This document shows positions 37,762-47,676 of a DNA stretch of 64,000 nucleotides, piece after piece. This DNA is from Symbiopectobacterium purcellii_A (GTDB lineage Bacteria > Pseudomonadota > Gammaproteobacteria > Enterobacterales > Enterobacteriaceae). The position numbers and the translations under genes are program-made. The stretch lies in contig NZ_CP189882.1 of NCBI RefSeq assembly GCF_052050035.1, forward strand, positions 248,001-312,000. Direction: 5' to 3'. Numbering within the stretch: the stretch's first letter is position 1; each line of letters begins with the position of its first letter. Below the pieces are notes generated by a model. The model was not told the origin of the DNA, made no database searches, and worked only from the letters and a program-made list of their open reading frames with translations.

Positions 37762-39165
37762 ATGATGAAGCGCTTCTCATTTCACGCTCGCCTGATACTA
37801 GCACTGATTTTATTGTGTCCGTTAACTGCAATGGCCGATCAACTCTTTTTAAAGCCTGGGCAGTCAAAAACATTACGAACCAAAGGGCGTGTTAATACGG
37901 TATTTATCTCAGATCCTTCAGTAGCGGACTATAAGGTATTGAATGAAAACACCATCGTATTGTATGCGAAAGTACCCGGTATTTCAGAGGTCACTGCCTA
38001 TGATGCTGACACAAAAATTTTGGCTGATTTACAAATAAATGTTGATTCCTTCCTGGGGGATATCAATCAGCGAATTGTGGTTGAGTTTCCCGGTAGTCAG
38101 GTGGTAGTTAAGAGTTTTATCAGCAGTGAAGGTAAATCTTATATCCTGACGGGGACGGTGCCCGATGAGGAAACCCGTGGGGCGGTATACCAGTTAGTGG
38201 GCAGTGTCGTAGGGAAGGAAAGCCGAGATCTGAAGGTTAACTATAATACTGATGATCGGGAAACCTCAGAGGTTTTCTTTATGACAAAAACAATCTATAG
38301 CAATGTCATAAACAGATTACAATTACCCTCACCCAATCAAGTTAACGTAAAGCTCAGCGTTGTTGAGGTAAGTAAAAAATTCACAGACACTTTAGGGATC
38401 GAATGGAGTAATTTAACCCTCAGTGGACTGATTAAAGGAAGTGGGGTTGTTAATGATCCTGGTGTTTTCAGTTTGATTGGTCTTAAACGTGGATTCGATG
38501 CAGAAAATATCAGCACGACAATCAGTGCTGTTAATAATGACAGTTTGGCTCGGATACTGGCTCAGCCAAACCTCACCGTGCTGTCCGGTGAAGTGGCCAG
38601 CTTTCTAGTCGGCGGTGAAATCCCGCTGCTAGTACAAAGCAAAGAGGGCACAACCATACAATATAAAGAATATGGTATTCGGTTAAATGTTGCTGCTAAA
38701 GTTGAAAAAAAACAGAAAATAAAACTGTTGGTTTCTAACGAAATTAGCAGTGTTTTAGGGAGTTATGCATACAATAATTACAGCATACCTCAGATAAAAA
38801 CGCGGCGTTCCAGTTCTACGATCGAAGTGGCCGATGGTGATAGCTTTGTGATTGGAGGTTTACTCAATGAAGAGGACGTGGAATCACTGACCAAAGTTCC
38901 TTTCATTAGTGATATTCCTATTCTTGGGGCGCTGGCGCGTAAATCTCACACGGAAAGAAAGAAAACAGAATTGGTAGTCTTTGCGACTGTCGATCTGGTT
39001 AAACCCGTGTCTTCGGCATCACGACAGAAAATTAAGTTACCTGAATATCACCGTAGCTCATCCGTTCAATTATTTTTTAATAGTGGTGTAGATAAAAATA
39101 CCCGTGAAGGACGGCTTGACAGTGATGCCCGCAGTTTTATGGAACGCGGTGGTTTTGCTAAATAG
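37762..39165 (+). CDS. rcpA: Tad secretin RcpA/CpaC
   Basis: An outer-membrane channel for Flp pili, about 467 residues. Signal peptide: RLILALILLCPLTAMADQ. The N-terminal pilus-formation domain contains VFISDPSVADYKVL. The C-terminal secretin domain contains ILAQPNLTVLSGEVASFLVG, GGEIP, and later RSSSTIEVADGDSFVIGGLL and PILGALAR. A TTG at 37759 and ATGs at 37762 and 37765 could each be the start; AGAGG at 37747-37751 fits any of them. Confidence 0.9.
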   Translation: MMKRFSFHARLILALILLCPLTAMADQLFLKPGQSKTLRTKGRVNTVFISDPSVADYKVLNENTIVLYAKVPGISEVTAYDADTKILADLQINVDSFLGDINQRIVVEFPGSQVVVKSFISSEGKSYILTGTVPDEETRGAVYQLVGSVVGKESRDLKVNYNTDDRETSEVFFMTKTIYSNVINRLQLPSPNQVNVKLSVVEVSKKFTDTLGIEWSNLTLSGLIKGSGVVNDPGVFSLIGLKRGFDAENISTTISAVNNDSLARILAQPNLTVLSGEVASFLVGGEIPLLVQSKEGTTIQYKEYGIRLNVAAKVEKKQKIKLLVSNEISSVLGSYAYNNYSIPQIKTRRSSSTIEVADGDSFVIGGLLNEEDVESLTKVPFISDIPILGALARKSHTERKKTELVVFATVDLVKPVSSASRQKIKLPEYHRSSSVQLFFNSGVDKNTREGRLDSDARSFMERGGFAK

Positions 39166-39202
39166 TCATGATTAACCAGGGTGCTATACATTGGAGTTGC
39201 AC

Positions 39203-40351
39203 ATGAAACTATTTTTTGATACCAAAACGAATAATAAAAATACGACATTGAAGTCGCAGAGGAAAAAATTTGCACAGCCAATTTTAATTATTTCACCACG
39301 ACCTGATGTGATGTCTGAAATCGTCAGTCAGTTGTTAATGCATCATTTAGCTGATGTCATACAGCATGAAGCGAATTTTTTTACTATGAATGATAATCCC
39401 GCTGCCAGCGATGCCATCGCAGTGATTGTCGATATTGGCGACGTGGATAATGTTGAACTTATTATGCAGATGGTTGCGCTACTCATACCGGTTTCGGCAA
39501 AACCGATTTTAGTGGGCAATAATGACTCAATCCGCTTTGCACATGCATTGAAGATGTCAGGAACCAACTATCTGCATATTGGATCACAATTAGCGCAATT
39601 GCCCGATCTGATTCGTGACCCTATTCCGGCTACGCATAACCGAGTGACAATGAAAATCAGCGTTCTGGGGTGCAAGGGAGGGGCTGGGGCATCCACTGTG
39701 GCGCATCAGCTTTTTAAAGCCGCAGGAATGCTGACCTCAATACCCATGCTGTTGGTGCAGGGTTGCAGCGGCAGTCGGGATTTGGATTTATTGTTAGCTA
39801 AAGCGTTACCCAACGACGGCAGCATTGCCGATCTTACCGCCCATCAGTCGGTAAAGATGGAAACGTGCGATGCAGCATGGCTGTATGAGGATACCGCGTT
39901 TAATCGCTACAACCTGGCTTTCTTTGACCATGGAATTCATACACACCTCGAACAGCAACTGGAACAGGCATTTATGCAATCCCATGTCATTGTGTTGGTA
40001 ATTTCACGGGCGTTAGCATCATTGCGTGTGGCAAAAAATATACTGGAAGAGCATAAACGTTTCTTGCTGGCAAACCCGCTGAAAGAAACGCGTATTTTTC
40101 TGTGTTTAAACGAGAGTCATCCCAAAAATACGGATGAGCTTGTTAATGCTGATATTGAAGAATATCTCGGGCTCGCTATTTTTAGCGTAAATTCCTACAA
40201 CGTTCATCATAATCAACTATCCTCAGAGAGTTCACTTTATCGACTTGCTGCTCACCTGTTAGGCAAGTCGTTGGGCCCTAAGCCTGCTCGTAAAGTTCTG
40301 TTTTCCCTGCCTACTTTTCGTCGTACTGCGCGTCAAAATGCGGTCGTGTGA
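39203..40351 (+). CDS. tadZ: Tad pilus localisation ATPase TadZ/CpaE
   Basis: About 382 residues. ATG 39203 is preferred over the TTG at 39191 because GGAG (39193-39196) then has proper spacing. It has an N-terminal receiver-like domain without clear catalytic Asp residues, then a MinD/ParA-like domain with a deviant Walker A, GCKGGAGASTVAH. TadZ marks the pole or site of pilus assembly. Confidence 0.88.
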   Translation: MKLFFDTKTNNKNTTLKSQRKKFAQPILIISPRPDVMSEIVSQLLMHHLADVIQHEANFFTMNDNPAASDAIAVIVDIGDVDNVELIMQMVALLIPVSAKPILVGNNDSIRFAHALKMSGTNYLHIGSQLAQLPDLIRDPIPATHNRVTMKISVLGCKGGAGASTVAHQLFKAAGMLTSIPMLLVQGCSGSRDLDLLLAKALPNDGSIADLTAHQSVKMETCDAAWLYEDTAFNRYNLAFFDHGIHTHLEQQLEQAFMQSHVIVLVISRALASLRVAKNILEEHKRFLLANPLKETRIFLCLNESHPKNTDELVNADIEEYLGLAIFSVNSYNVHHNQLSSESSLYRLAAHLLGKSLGPKPARKVLFSLPTFRRTARQNAVV

Positions 40352-40412
40352 TTTTTGGCCTTTTTGATATCTGAGCCGTGGGAAACGGAACAAGTGAAAG
40401 AGGGAAAAGGTG

Positions 40413-41708
40413 ATGAATATTGAAACTGAAATGACCAGCACACTGCTCTATTTCCGCGAGCAGGTGCTTAAAAATATCGATTTAGAGCGTATTGATGAGT
40501 TGAAAAATCAGCGCGAATCGTTGTTACGAGAAGTTAACGACGCCATTCAACGCGTGATGAATAACACAGGACAATATCTTTCAAGCCGGGTTTGTAACTG
40601 CTTAAGTGAGCTTATTGCCGATGAGATTACGGGGTATGGACCGCTGCGTGAGCTGATGGAAGATGAAAGTATCAGTGACATTCTGGTTAATGGGCCTGAT
40701 CGTATTTTTGTTGAGCGAGCGGGGAAATTGGAATTAGTTGATAAGCGTTTTATCAGCAACGAGCAGTTGATTGATATTGCCCGTCGACTGGTGGCGCGGG
40801 TGGGGCGCCGCGTTGATGACTCGCAACCGTTGGTCGATGCGCGCATGCCTGACGGTAGTCGCCTGAACGTGGTCATCGCGCCTGTTGCACTGGATGGTGC
40901 CTCGATCTCAATTCGTAAGTTTGGCTCCGGGCAGAGAACGCTGGCCAATCTGATTGAGTACGGCAGTATGAATGAGATGATGGCTAATTTTCTGGTTATC
41001 GCGAGTCGCTGTCGCGTCAACATTATTGTCTCTGGCGGGACCGGATCTGGGAAAACAACGCTGCTAAATGCCATGTCCCACTATATCGATGAAGGCGAGC
41101 GGGTACTGACGCTGGAAGATGCCGCTGAGTTGCGTTTACAGCAACCGCATGTTGTCAGGTTGGAAACCCGCATGGCCGGTGCCGAGAACCAAGGCCAGGT
41201 TACTATGCGCCATCTTGTCGTCAATGCACTGCGTATGCGGCCCGATCGCATCATTATCGGGGAGTGCCGAGGAGAAGAAGCGTTCGAAATGTTGCAGGCA
41301 ATGAACACCGGCCATGATGGATCCATGTCGACCTTGCATGCCAACTCACCGCGTGATGCTTTAGCGCGTCTGGAAAGTATGGTCATGATGTCAAGCGCGG
41401 CACTTCCCCTTGCAGCAATCCGCCGTAATATCGTATCGGCAATCCATATCGTTGTTCAGGTATCGCGCTTGCCTGATGGCTCACGTAAAGTCATTAATAT
41501 TACAGAAGTAATGGGTATGGAAGGCGATAATATTATCTTGCAAGATATCTTCAGCTATTCCGCGCAGGCCGAGCGCTCTGAAACAGGGGCCATTCAGGGA
41601 AGTTTTACCTCTTACGGTCTATTACAGCGATCAACCGTATACCAACAGGCAATAGTCCATGACATGCAAGAGCCTTTGAAACAACTGTTCGGAAATAAAT
41701 TACCATGA
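40413..41708 (+). CDS. tadA: Tad secretion ATPase TadA/CpaF
   Basis: A 431-residue type II/IV secretion ATPase that powers pilus assembly. It contains GYGPLRELMEDESISDILVN, Walker A SGGTGSGKTTLLNAM, an Asp-box LRMRPDRIIIGECRGEEAF (Walker B region), and the His-box DGSMSTLHANSP. ATG 40413 follows a GGAAAAGG site; GTG 40410 is an alternative. It overlaps tadB by ATGA. Confidence 0.94.
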   Translation: MNIETEMTSTLLYFREQVLKNIDLERIDELKNQRESLLREVNDAIQRVMNNTGQYLSSRVCNCLSELIADEITGYGPLRELMEDESISDILVNGPDRIFVERAGKLELVDKRFISNEQLIDIARRLVARVGRRVDDSQPLVDARMPDGSRLNVVIAPVALDGASISIRKFGSGQRTLANLIEYGSMNEMMANFLVIASRCRVNIIVSGGTGSGKTTLLNAMSHYIDEGERVLTLEDAAELRLQQPHVVRLETRMAGAENQGQVTMRHLVVNALRMRPDRIIIGECRGEEAFEMLQAMNTGHDGSMSTLHANSPRDALARLESMVMMSSAALPLAAIRRNIVSAIHIVVQVSRLPDGSRKVINITEVMGMEGDNIILQDIFSYSAQAERSETGAIQGSFTSYGLLQRSTVYQQAIVHDMQEPLKQLFGNKLP

Positions 41709-42607
41709 TCTTCATCTTCATAAGCATGCTCCTGCTTGGCCTGCTACAACTTGTGCTCGAACATCGGAAGAAAAAAAATATTCAACGCTTACGACACGTT
41801 GCTACTGTACCGACAACCAACAAGTTAACCTACCAACTTAAGCAGCATGCATTATCGCAACGTTTGGTGGCACTTTTCAGTGATATTTCTCGGTATTTGC
41901 TAGGGAAAAAATATGACCTGGTGTTAAAGAATGGTTTGATTGTCTTCGCAGTTCAAGGGGTAAGCATTTATAGTAGTCTGGAGTATTTACATATTGATTT
42001 ACTTATTGTATCGCCGCTTATGTTGTTGTTGACATTGTATATACTTTTCCAACGGAGTAAAAAAGCGGCGCGAGTAGCATTCGAAACCACATTTTCGGAG
42101 GCGTTGAATATTATTAACAGCGTTATTAGTGCTGGGAATTCAGTGATGATCGGCATTGAACAGTGTGGTGAGAAGATTTCAGGTGTTGTTGGAGAAGAGT
42201 TTAGAAAAATATCTCAGCGCCTTGAAATTGGTGAGGATGTTGAAAGTGTTTTAATGGCGTCGTACCGACGTTTACCCTATAGAGAGTATTATTTTTTTAT
42301 TGTCACTATTTTGGTGAACATGAAAGCGGGAGGGCAAATTAAAGACGTCATGACGCGGTTAGCAACCATGATCTCTAATGGAAGAATTATTGATAGAAAA
42401 AAAATGGCCATGACATCTGAAATCCGAATGTCAGTAAAAATATTAACAGGAATTCCGATTTTTTTCTTCTTTTTCATAAAGTTAACTTCTCCAGACAGCT
42501 TTGCCATATTGCTTTATGATCCAATGGGTAAATTCATACTTTATTATGCGGTAGGTAGCATTTTCTCGGGGGTTTTTATTCTTTGGTTAATGATGAATAA
42601 GTTATAG
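41705..42607 (+). CDS. tadB: Tad inner-membrane platform protein TadB
   Basis: 300 residues with N-terminal and C-terminal membrane segments around a T2SSF domain (FSEALNIINSVISAGNSVMI, YREYYFFIVTILVNMKAGGQ). It forms the inner-membrane platform with TadC. It overlaps the tadA stop by 4 bp. Confidence 0.9.
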   Translation: MIFIFISMLLLGLLQLVLEHRKKKNIQRLRHVATVPTTNKLTYQLKQHALSQRLVALFSDISRYLLGKKYDLVLKNGLIVFAVQGVSIYSSLEYLHIDLLIVSPLMLLLTLYILFQRSKKAARVAFETTFSEALNIINSVISAGNSVMIGIEQCGEKISGVVGEEFRKISQRLEIGEDVESVLMASYRRLPYREYYFFIVTILVNMKAGGQIKDVMTRLATMISNGRIIDRKKMAMTSEIRMSVKILTGIPIFFFFFIKLTSPDSFAILLYDPMGKFILYYAVGSIFSGVFILWLMMNKL

Positions 42608-42614
42608 GTGAGTT

Positions 42615-43463
42615 ATGTTTTATCTGTTTTCACTGCTTATGATGGCTCTGGGTCTGGGTGGCATTCTTATCCATTTTCTAAAAGGCAAAAATAAAAACAA
42701 ATCATTAATGTTGTTGAATGTATATAAGCATTCACTGAATGACACTGAAACCCAGGATAATGCATCGCATGTTGAGAACATCTTGATAAAATCAAGTCGT
42801 TTAATTTCGATTGCATCATTGTTAGATAAAAATGTGATACTAAAAATGCTAACCATCGTTACGATGGGTGGAGCGTTATTTTTTCTGAACATAAGTGGTA
42901 TCCTCCAAGTGTCAATGAATGTTTTACTCATTTGCCTTTTAATCTTGAGTGTATCAGTCATTATTTTACCTGATGTGGTTAAAAAGCGTATTATCGTAAA
43001 ACGGTTAAAAAGCATATCAAATGATTTGCCTTTCATTATTGATATGATGGCGGTTTGTATTCAGTCTGGAATGACGGTTGAAAAATCCATGCGATATATT
43101 AGTGATAATACTAAGCATGTTAATAAGGATATTGCCAAGATTCTGGAACGTGTCATGTTAAAAACAGAGGTTAGTGGAATCAATGCCGCGTTGGAACAAC
43201 TTTATCAAGAGATAGCCTGTAATGAAGTGAGGATGTTTTGTACGACATTGCAGCAGAGTATAAATTTTGGCTCATCCATTTATAAAATATTAATCGCTTT
43301 AGGCAAAGAAATGAAAGATATACAGTTACTCGATATGGAAGAAAAGGTGGCAAGCTTGTCGGCCAAAATGACCATGCCGATGATTGGTTTTATCATGTTT
43401 CCATTGTTGGCAATAATTGTCGGGCCAGGTTTGATAGGGATGATGGCATTATGGGAAAATTAG
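42615..43463 (+). CDS. tadC: Tad inner-membrane platform protein TadC
   Basis: 282 residues, the second T2SSF-domain platform protein (LPFIIDMMAVCIQSGMTVEK, MRMFCTTLQQS-like segment). Membrane helices lie near both ends. The tadD start overlaps its last 13 bases. Confidence 0.9.
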   Translation: MFYLFSLLMMALGLGGILIHFLKGKNKNKSLMLLNVYKHSLNDTETQDNASHVENILIKSSRLISIASLLDKNVILKMLTIVTMGGALFFLNISGILQVSMNVLLICLLILSVSVIILPDVVKKRIIVKRLKSISNDLPFIIDMMAVCIQSGMTVEKSMRYISDNTKHVNKDIAKILERVMLKTEVSGINAALEQLYQEIACNEVRMFCTTLQQSINFGSSIYKILIALGKEMKDIQLLDMEEKVASLSAKMTMPMIGFIMFPLLAIIVGPGLIGMMALWEN

Positions 43464-44626
43464 TTAATATCTTATTATTACTTTCAGTTTTTTTTCTCGC
43501 AGGATGTGTAACCAAGAGTGAAAATCACAATGCTATTGACGAGGGGCAGAAGGAGTTTATTCTTACCAAGGTGAATGATTTTCAAGGGCTAATCAAGTTA
43601 TATCGTGAAAAACTAAATCGAAAAGAGGATGCAAAAACACGGTATATTTTGGCTAGTCATTACCACTCTGCGATGGATTATGAATCATCAAGGCATTATT
43701 TAGCGCCTTTGCTGGCTGATAATCCCAATGAAGATATTCTGTTACTTGAAGGCAAGAATTTGCTGGAACAAGGACGCATTGCTGAAGCGCTTGAGTGTGT
43801 TAGAGCTGCTTTGAATAAAAACCCTGACAATGGGGAAGCGTTAAACACGCAAGGTGTATTGTTGGCGCAGCAGGGCAATTACCTTGCCGCCAAGGTAGCG
43901 TTTGATAGCGCTCGAACGCATTTTGTTGATGAAGATAAAGTCATTAATAACCTCGCGATGCTGGCCATTATGCAAGAGGATTATTCTACCGCAAGGGATT
44001 ATCTGGCCCCCTTGTATGCGCGAGGGTATACCGGTGAAAACTTATTACATAACTTAGTGTTTGTACTGGTGAAACTGCGGGATTTTGAGGGGGCAGAAGC
44101 GGTATTGCATCGAGCAAAGAACGTTGATATCCGTGAAGGCTTGCTTGAATCGTTATCCAAAATCAAGCCCCGCTCTCAACGCCAGTTACAGCAACGCGAA
44201 TTGCTGGCTAAACAAGATGTATCGATAAAAAAAGGCCAAGATGACGAAGATGCTACGCCCGCATTACCGTTATCTAAAGAACCTAATAACGAGATTATTG
44301 CGGTCCGGGCGGGACAACATAAAAAATATTTTCGCATGGCAATGGAGTCACGGGAAAGAATAGCCGTTAAAGAACTCGGTGATAGAGCGCCGAACCAGAT
44401 AACCTATGAATTACAAGGCGTGACGGCGAGTGATGACATATTACATATAGGAAATAACTTGATGGCAGAGGGGAATGTAAAGTCAATTTCAATTGCTCAT
44501 AAAGACAAAAATACCATTTTGTTGACGTTCTTATTGAAGAAAAAAATGGATAAATTGAAGGTGTTTCACCTTGATGCTGAGAAATCAGCGCCTGAGAGAT
44601 TAGTGTTTGATTTCTATCACGGCTAG
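43451..44626 (+). CDS. tadD: Tad pilotin/TPR lipoprotein TadD, with extra C-terminal domain
   Basis: 391 residues. It has a lipoprotein signal with lipobox LAGC at residues 16-19. TPR repeats lie at about 45-220 (NPNEDILLLEGKNLLEQGRI, NPDNGEALNTQGVLLAQQGN). A linker follows, then a C-terminal domain of about 90 residues with a beta-rich, AMIN-like look (QGVTASDDILHIG, ending ERLVFDFYHG). Family members are usually about 250 residues. The original TAA stop was replaced by TAG when an IS256 element inserted at the stop codon, so the protein is unchanged. Confidence 0.85.
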   Translation: MGKLVNILLLLSVFFLAGCVTKSENHNAIDEGQKEFILTKVNDFQGLIKLYREKLNRKEDAKTRYILASHYHSAMDYESSRHYLAPLLADNPNEDILLLEGKNLLEQGRIAEALECVRAALNKNPDNGEALNTQGVLLAQQGNYLAAKVAFDSARTHFVDEDKVINNLAMLAIMQEDYSTARDYLAPLYARGYTGENLLHNLVFVLVKLRDFEGAEAVLHRAKNVDIREGLLESLSKIKPRSQRQLQQRELLAKQDVSIKKGQDDEDATPALPLSKEPNNEIIAVRAGQHKKYFRMAMESRERIAVKELGDRAPNQITYELQGVTASDDILHIGNNLMAEGNVKSISIAHKDKNTILLTFLLKKKMDKLKVFHLDAEKSAPERLVFDFYHG

Positions 44627-45934
44627 AGACTGTAAAATAATCTGTGTAAATGGCATTTTGAGGAAAACCTTCAAAGGATAACAAAATGCCTATCAGCAAC
44701 GAACTTATTGACCAACTGCTTCAAGATTGTCACTCCCCTCAGGATCTGCTGGGTGAATCAGGCCTACTCAAGGTGCTGACTAAAAGACTGGCGGAACGGG
44801 TTCTTGAAGCTGAGATGGAGATGCACCTTGGGTATGCTAAGCATGACCCGGCTGGTAATCATTCAGGCAACTCACGCAATGGCAAGACATCCAAGAGCGT
44901 ACGTAGCCAAAATGGGGAGATCGAGCTCGATATTCCGCGCGACCGCAACAGTACCTTCGAGCCGACACTGATCGGTAAGCACGAAAAACAGCTTAACGGC
45001 TTCGATGACCGCATTATTTCTCTCTATTCCAGAGGGTTATCAACCCGTGATATTCAGGCACACTTTAAAGAAGTCTACGGGGTCGATGTTTCCGCTGGCT
45101 TCATTTCTCAAGTGACCAATGCTGTGATGGATGAAGTTAAGCGCTGGCAGCAACGGCCGCTGGATGCGCTTTATCCCATTGTTTACCTTGACTGTATTGT
45201 TGTCAAAAGCCAGGACGGCGGAGCCGTGGCCAACAAGTCTGTTTATCTGGCCCTCGGCGTCAACGGCCAGGGCGAAAAAGAGCTGCTGGGGCTATGGATA
45301 GCCAAAACTGAGGGGGCCAAGTTCTGGTTATCTGTGATGACAGAACTGAAAAATCGTGGGCTAAAGGACATCTTCGTCGCCTGCTGCGATGGCCTGAAAG
45401 GCTTTCCTGATGCCATTGAAGCTGTTTACCCGCATACGCGGGTACAGCTCTGCATTGTGCATCAGGTGCGGAACTCGCTGCGCTACGTCGGCTGGAAAGA
45501 GAGTAAGGCCGTTGCTGCTGACCTGCGCACCATCTATAGTTCCGCAACGCTAGAGGGCGCTGAAGAGGCCCTGGATGCCTTCGCGGCCAAATGGGATGAG
45601 CAGTTCCCGACGATCAGCCCGTCGTGGAGAAATAATTGGGAACGTCTCATCGTCATTTTTGACTTTCCGCCGGAGATCCGCAAGGTTATCTACACCACCA
45701 ACGCGATAGAGTCGTTAAATGCTTCATTGCGCAAGATAACGAAAACGCGACGAATATTTCCAACGGATGACTCGGTGATAAAATTACTCTATCTAGCCTT
45801 GCATAATATCTCTGCTAAATGGACCTTGCCAATCAGAGACTGGAAACCTGCTATGAGCCAATTCATGTTGATGTATGGAGAACGAATCTCCGGTTAAGCA
45901 ATGGAGCCATTTACACAAAATTCTTTACAGACTC
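44626..45934 (+). mobile_element. IS256-family element in the tad operon
   Basis: Ends GAGACTGTA and (inverse) GAGTCTGTA, extended by tgtgtaaatggc on both sides. The 8-bp target cacggcta is duplicated at 44618-44625 and 45935-45942. It separates tadD from tadV and may be polar on tadVEFG unless read-through occurs. Confidence 0.94.
44686..45897 (+). CDS. IS256-family transposase
   Basis: A 403-residue Mutator-type transposase, complete. N-terminal motif GLLKVLTKRLAERVLEAEME. The catalytic domain has YPIVYLDCIVVK (first Asp), VACCDGLKGFPDAI (second Asp) and TTNAIESLNASLRK (Glu region). It looks active. Confidence 0.94.
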   Translation: MPISNELIDQLLQDCHSPQDLLGESGLLKVLTKRLAERVLEAEMEMHLGYAKHDPAGNHSGNSRNGKTSKSVRSQNGEIELDIPRDRNSTFEPTLIGKHEKQLNGFDDRIISLYSRGLSTRDIQAHFKEVYGVDVSAGFISQVTNAVMDEVKRWQQRPLDALYPIVYLDCIVVKSQDGGAVANKSVYLALGVNGQGEKELLGLWIAKTEGAKFWLSVMTELKNRGLKDIFVACCDGLKGFPDAIEAVYPHTRVQLCIVHQVRNSLRYVGWKESKAVAADLRTIYSSATLEGAEEALDAFAAKWDEQFPTISPSWRNNWERLIVIFDFPPEIRKVIYTTNAIESLNASLRKITKTRRIFPTDDSVIKLLYLALHNISAKWTLPIRDWKPAMSQFMLMYGERISG

Positions 45935-45942
45935 CACGGCTA

Positions 45943-46087
45943 ATTTTCATCGAGGGTATTCTATGAGTAGTATCCTCAAACGGGTTTTTATTGTATTAGG
46001 TTGATTACCTGATCGTTTGCTGATTCGTTACAACATACCATTCAATGGATTATAAACGCCTCTGGCATTTTCAAGGGATGATGTAAA
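45943..46087 (+). other. tadD-tadV gap with a 13-codon ORF
   Basis: After the IS256 duplication, GAGGG precedes ATG 45964 encoding MSSILKRVFIVLG and a TGA at 46003. It could be a tiny hydrophobic peptide or a leader for tadV translation. No other feature is seen. Confidence 0.3.
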
Positions 46088-46513
46088 GTGAAAGTAGAAG
46101 GGATGCTGACAATTGCTATTAGTATAATGTTGCTGTTCGTCTGTTATACGGATATTCGTTGTCGGAAAATTACCAATGCGACGACATTGCTCATTTTTTC
46201 GCTCTCACTTTTATTAGCCTTTCATCATCCTGAGGATCTTTCTTTAACAGTGCTGTTGCTATTGTTTGGTATTGGATTTTTTTTCTCTATCGTCGGCGTA
46301 ATAGGTGCAGGCGATGTGAAACTGGTATGTGCATTATCAACAGGGCTTTCAACGACAGAGATAGGTAGTTTTTTATTTTTGATGGGAATGACGGGGATCC
46401 CACTCACGTTACTTACGTGTTTATATTATAGACTGTTCTCAAGAAATAACGCTATCACTATACCCTATGGTATTGCTATTTGCTCAGGCTATTGGCTCTT
46501 GTGGGCTGTGTAA
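46088..46513 (+). CDS. tadV: Prepilin peptidase TadV/CpaA
   Basis: A 141-residue A24 aspartic peptidase with five or six membrane helices. Catalytic residues are in CYTDIRCRKITN (first Asp) and GAGDVKL (GxGD motif). It removes the Flp leader. In many loci tadV lies next to flp; here it is between tadD and tadE. Confidence 0.92.
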   Translation: MKVEGMLTIAISIMLLFVCYTDIRCRKITNATTLLIFSLSLLLAFHHPEDLSLTVLLLLFGIGFFFSIVGVIGAGDVKLVCALSTGLSTTEIGSFLFLMGMTGIPLTLLTCLYYRLFSRNNAITIPYGIAICSGYWLLWAV

Positions 46514-46530
46514 GTAAAAGGAATAAAGAA

Positions 46531-47013
46531 TTGAACAACAAAACATCATGGTATCGTTCCAGTAGCGGAAGTGCTGCGCTTGAGTTTTCTTTACTCTTTA
46601 TCCCCTTTGTTATGGCATTTCTTTTTCTCGCAGAGTTGTGTCGGGTGGTTTATATTTCATCTGCCTTGGATTTGATTCTGGCTGAATCCAGCTATCGTAC
46701 ATCGCTTCGGCAGCCTGACAGTGATTATCACGCTTATTTTACCAAAGCCATGAATAAGCGTTTAGGGGCATGGCCATTATTTACTGAAAATATAGCGATT
46801 AGCTCCTCTGCTCGTTATTGTAATAATATCAATGAATTAATTGATAATGCCAAACATTGCTCATCGACTCATGCAACTGGAAAACCGTTGGCACTGTATC
46901 TCGTTAATATTGATTACCAGCCTCTCTTCTTTTTATTTCCGGCAGTAATTGTTGAACAGCAGTGGAAGAGAAAGGTTGCTTTTGTTCAGGAATTTCAGCG
47001 AGGAGAATTGTAA
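46531..47013 (+). CDS. tadE: TadE-like minor pseudopilin
   Basis: 160 residues. TTG 46531 is preferred: AAGGA at 46518-46522 gives proper spacing, and the upstream in-frame start would lie inside tadV. The motif SGSAALEFSLLFIPFVMAFL is the TadE leader-like sequence with Glu after the processing site. Confidence 0.85.
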   Translation: MNNKTSWYRSSSGSAALEFSLLFIPFVMAFLFLAELCRVVYISSALDLILAESSYRTSLRQPDSDYHAYFTKAMNKRLGAWPLFTENIAISSSARYCNNINELIDNAKHCSSTHATGKPLALYLVNIDYQPLFFLFPAVIVEQQWKRKVAFVQEFQRGEL

Positions 47014-47014
47014 T

Positions 47015-47641
47015 ATGTCTTCGCTTCACAGAAATGGAAAACTGTTGTCTGAGATAAAAAGTGAAAAAGGAAGCGTAGCAATTGAATTTTTTTTCTACTT
47101 TTTTTCTATTGTACTGCTCTGTTTTTTATTAGTTGATTACAGTCGATATTTTTTAAACAAAGGTTACATGGAGCGGGTTAATCATTCTCTTGCCACCGTG
47201 TTGCGTGAACGTACTGCACTTTATCATGGGAAAGAAGTCTTGACACAGGATGATGTCAATCAGTTAGATTTGCTGGCAAAGATGCTCTTGGCTGAATCTC
47301 GTATCGGAGAAAAGTATAATCTCTATGTGGATGCTATCTATTTTGATGAAGATGTAAAGTCAGAAAAAAAGATAAAAGATAAGCCCATATCGTTTGCTGT
47401 ACTTCATGCGAATAATGGCAATTGTCCAAAGTCAGAGTTTGCGAAGGATTTAGCTAAACGTATTCCGCTTTCCCCTTTTTCTCATGCTGATACTGGGGCG
47501 GCGCGAACTGAGCATTGGTTACCGGTTTATCAAGTCACTCTCTGTACTCAAAGTCAGTATAGTTTGTTAATGAAAATATTACGTTCGATTGGACCATCTG
47601 TAGGAGATATCTCTGTGAGTAATGCGGTAATCCCTCGGTGA
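47015..47641 (+). CDS. tadF: TadF-like minor pseudopilin
   Basis: 208 residues. ATG 47015 (MSSLHRNG) follows AGGAG at 47001-47005. Leader-like segment KGSVAIEFFFYFFSIVLLC, then FLNKGYMERVNHSLATVLRE and RTALYHG, as in TadF proteins. It is adjacent to tadE by one base and followed by tadG. Confidence 0.85.
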   Translation: MSSLHRNGKLLSEIKSEKGSVAIEFFFYFFSIVLLCFLLVDYSRYFLNKGYMERVNHSLATVLRERTALYHGKEVLTQDDVNQLDLLAKMLLAESRIGEKYNLYVDAIYFDEDVKSEKKIKDKPISFAVLHANNGNCPKSEFAKDLAKRIPLSPFSHADTGAARTEHWLPVYQVTLCTQSQYSLLMKILRSIGPSVGDISVSNAVIPR

Positions 47642-47676
47642 GTTTTTGGCGTTCGATAATTATTTCAGGGAGCGTC

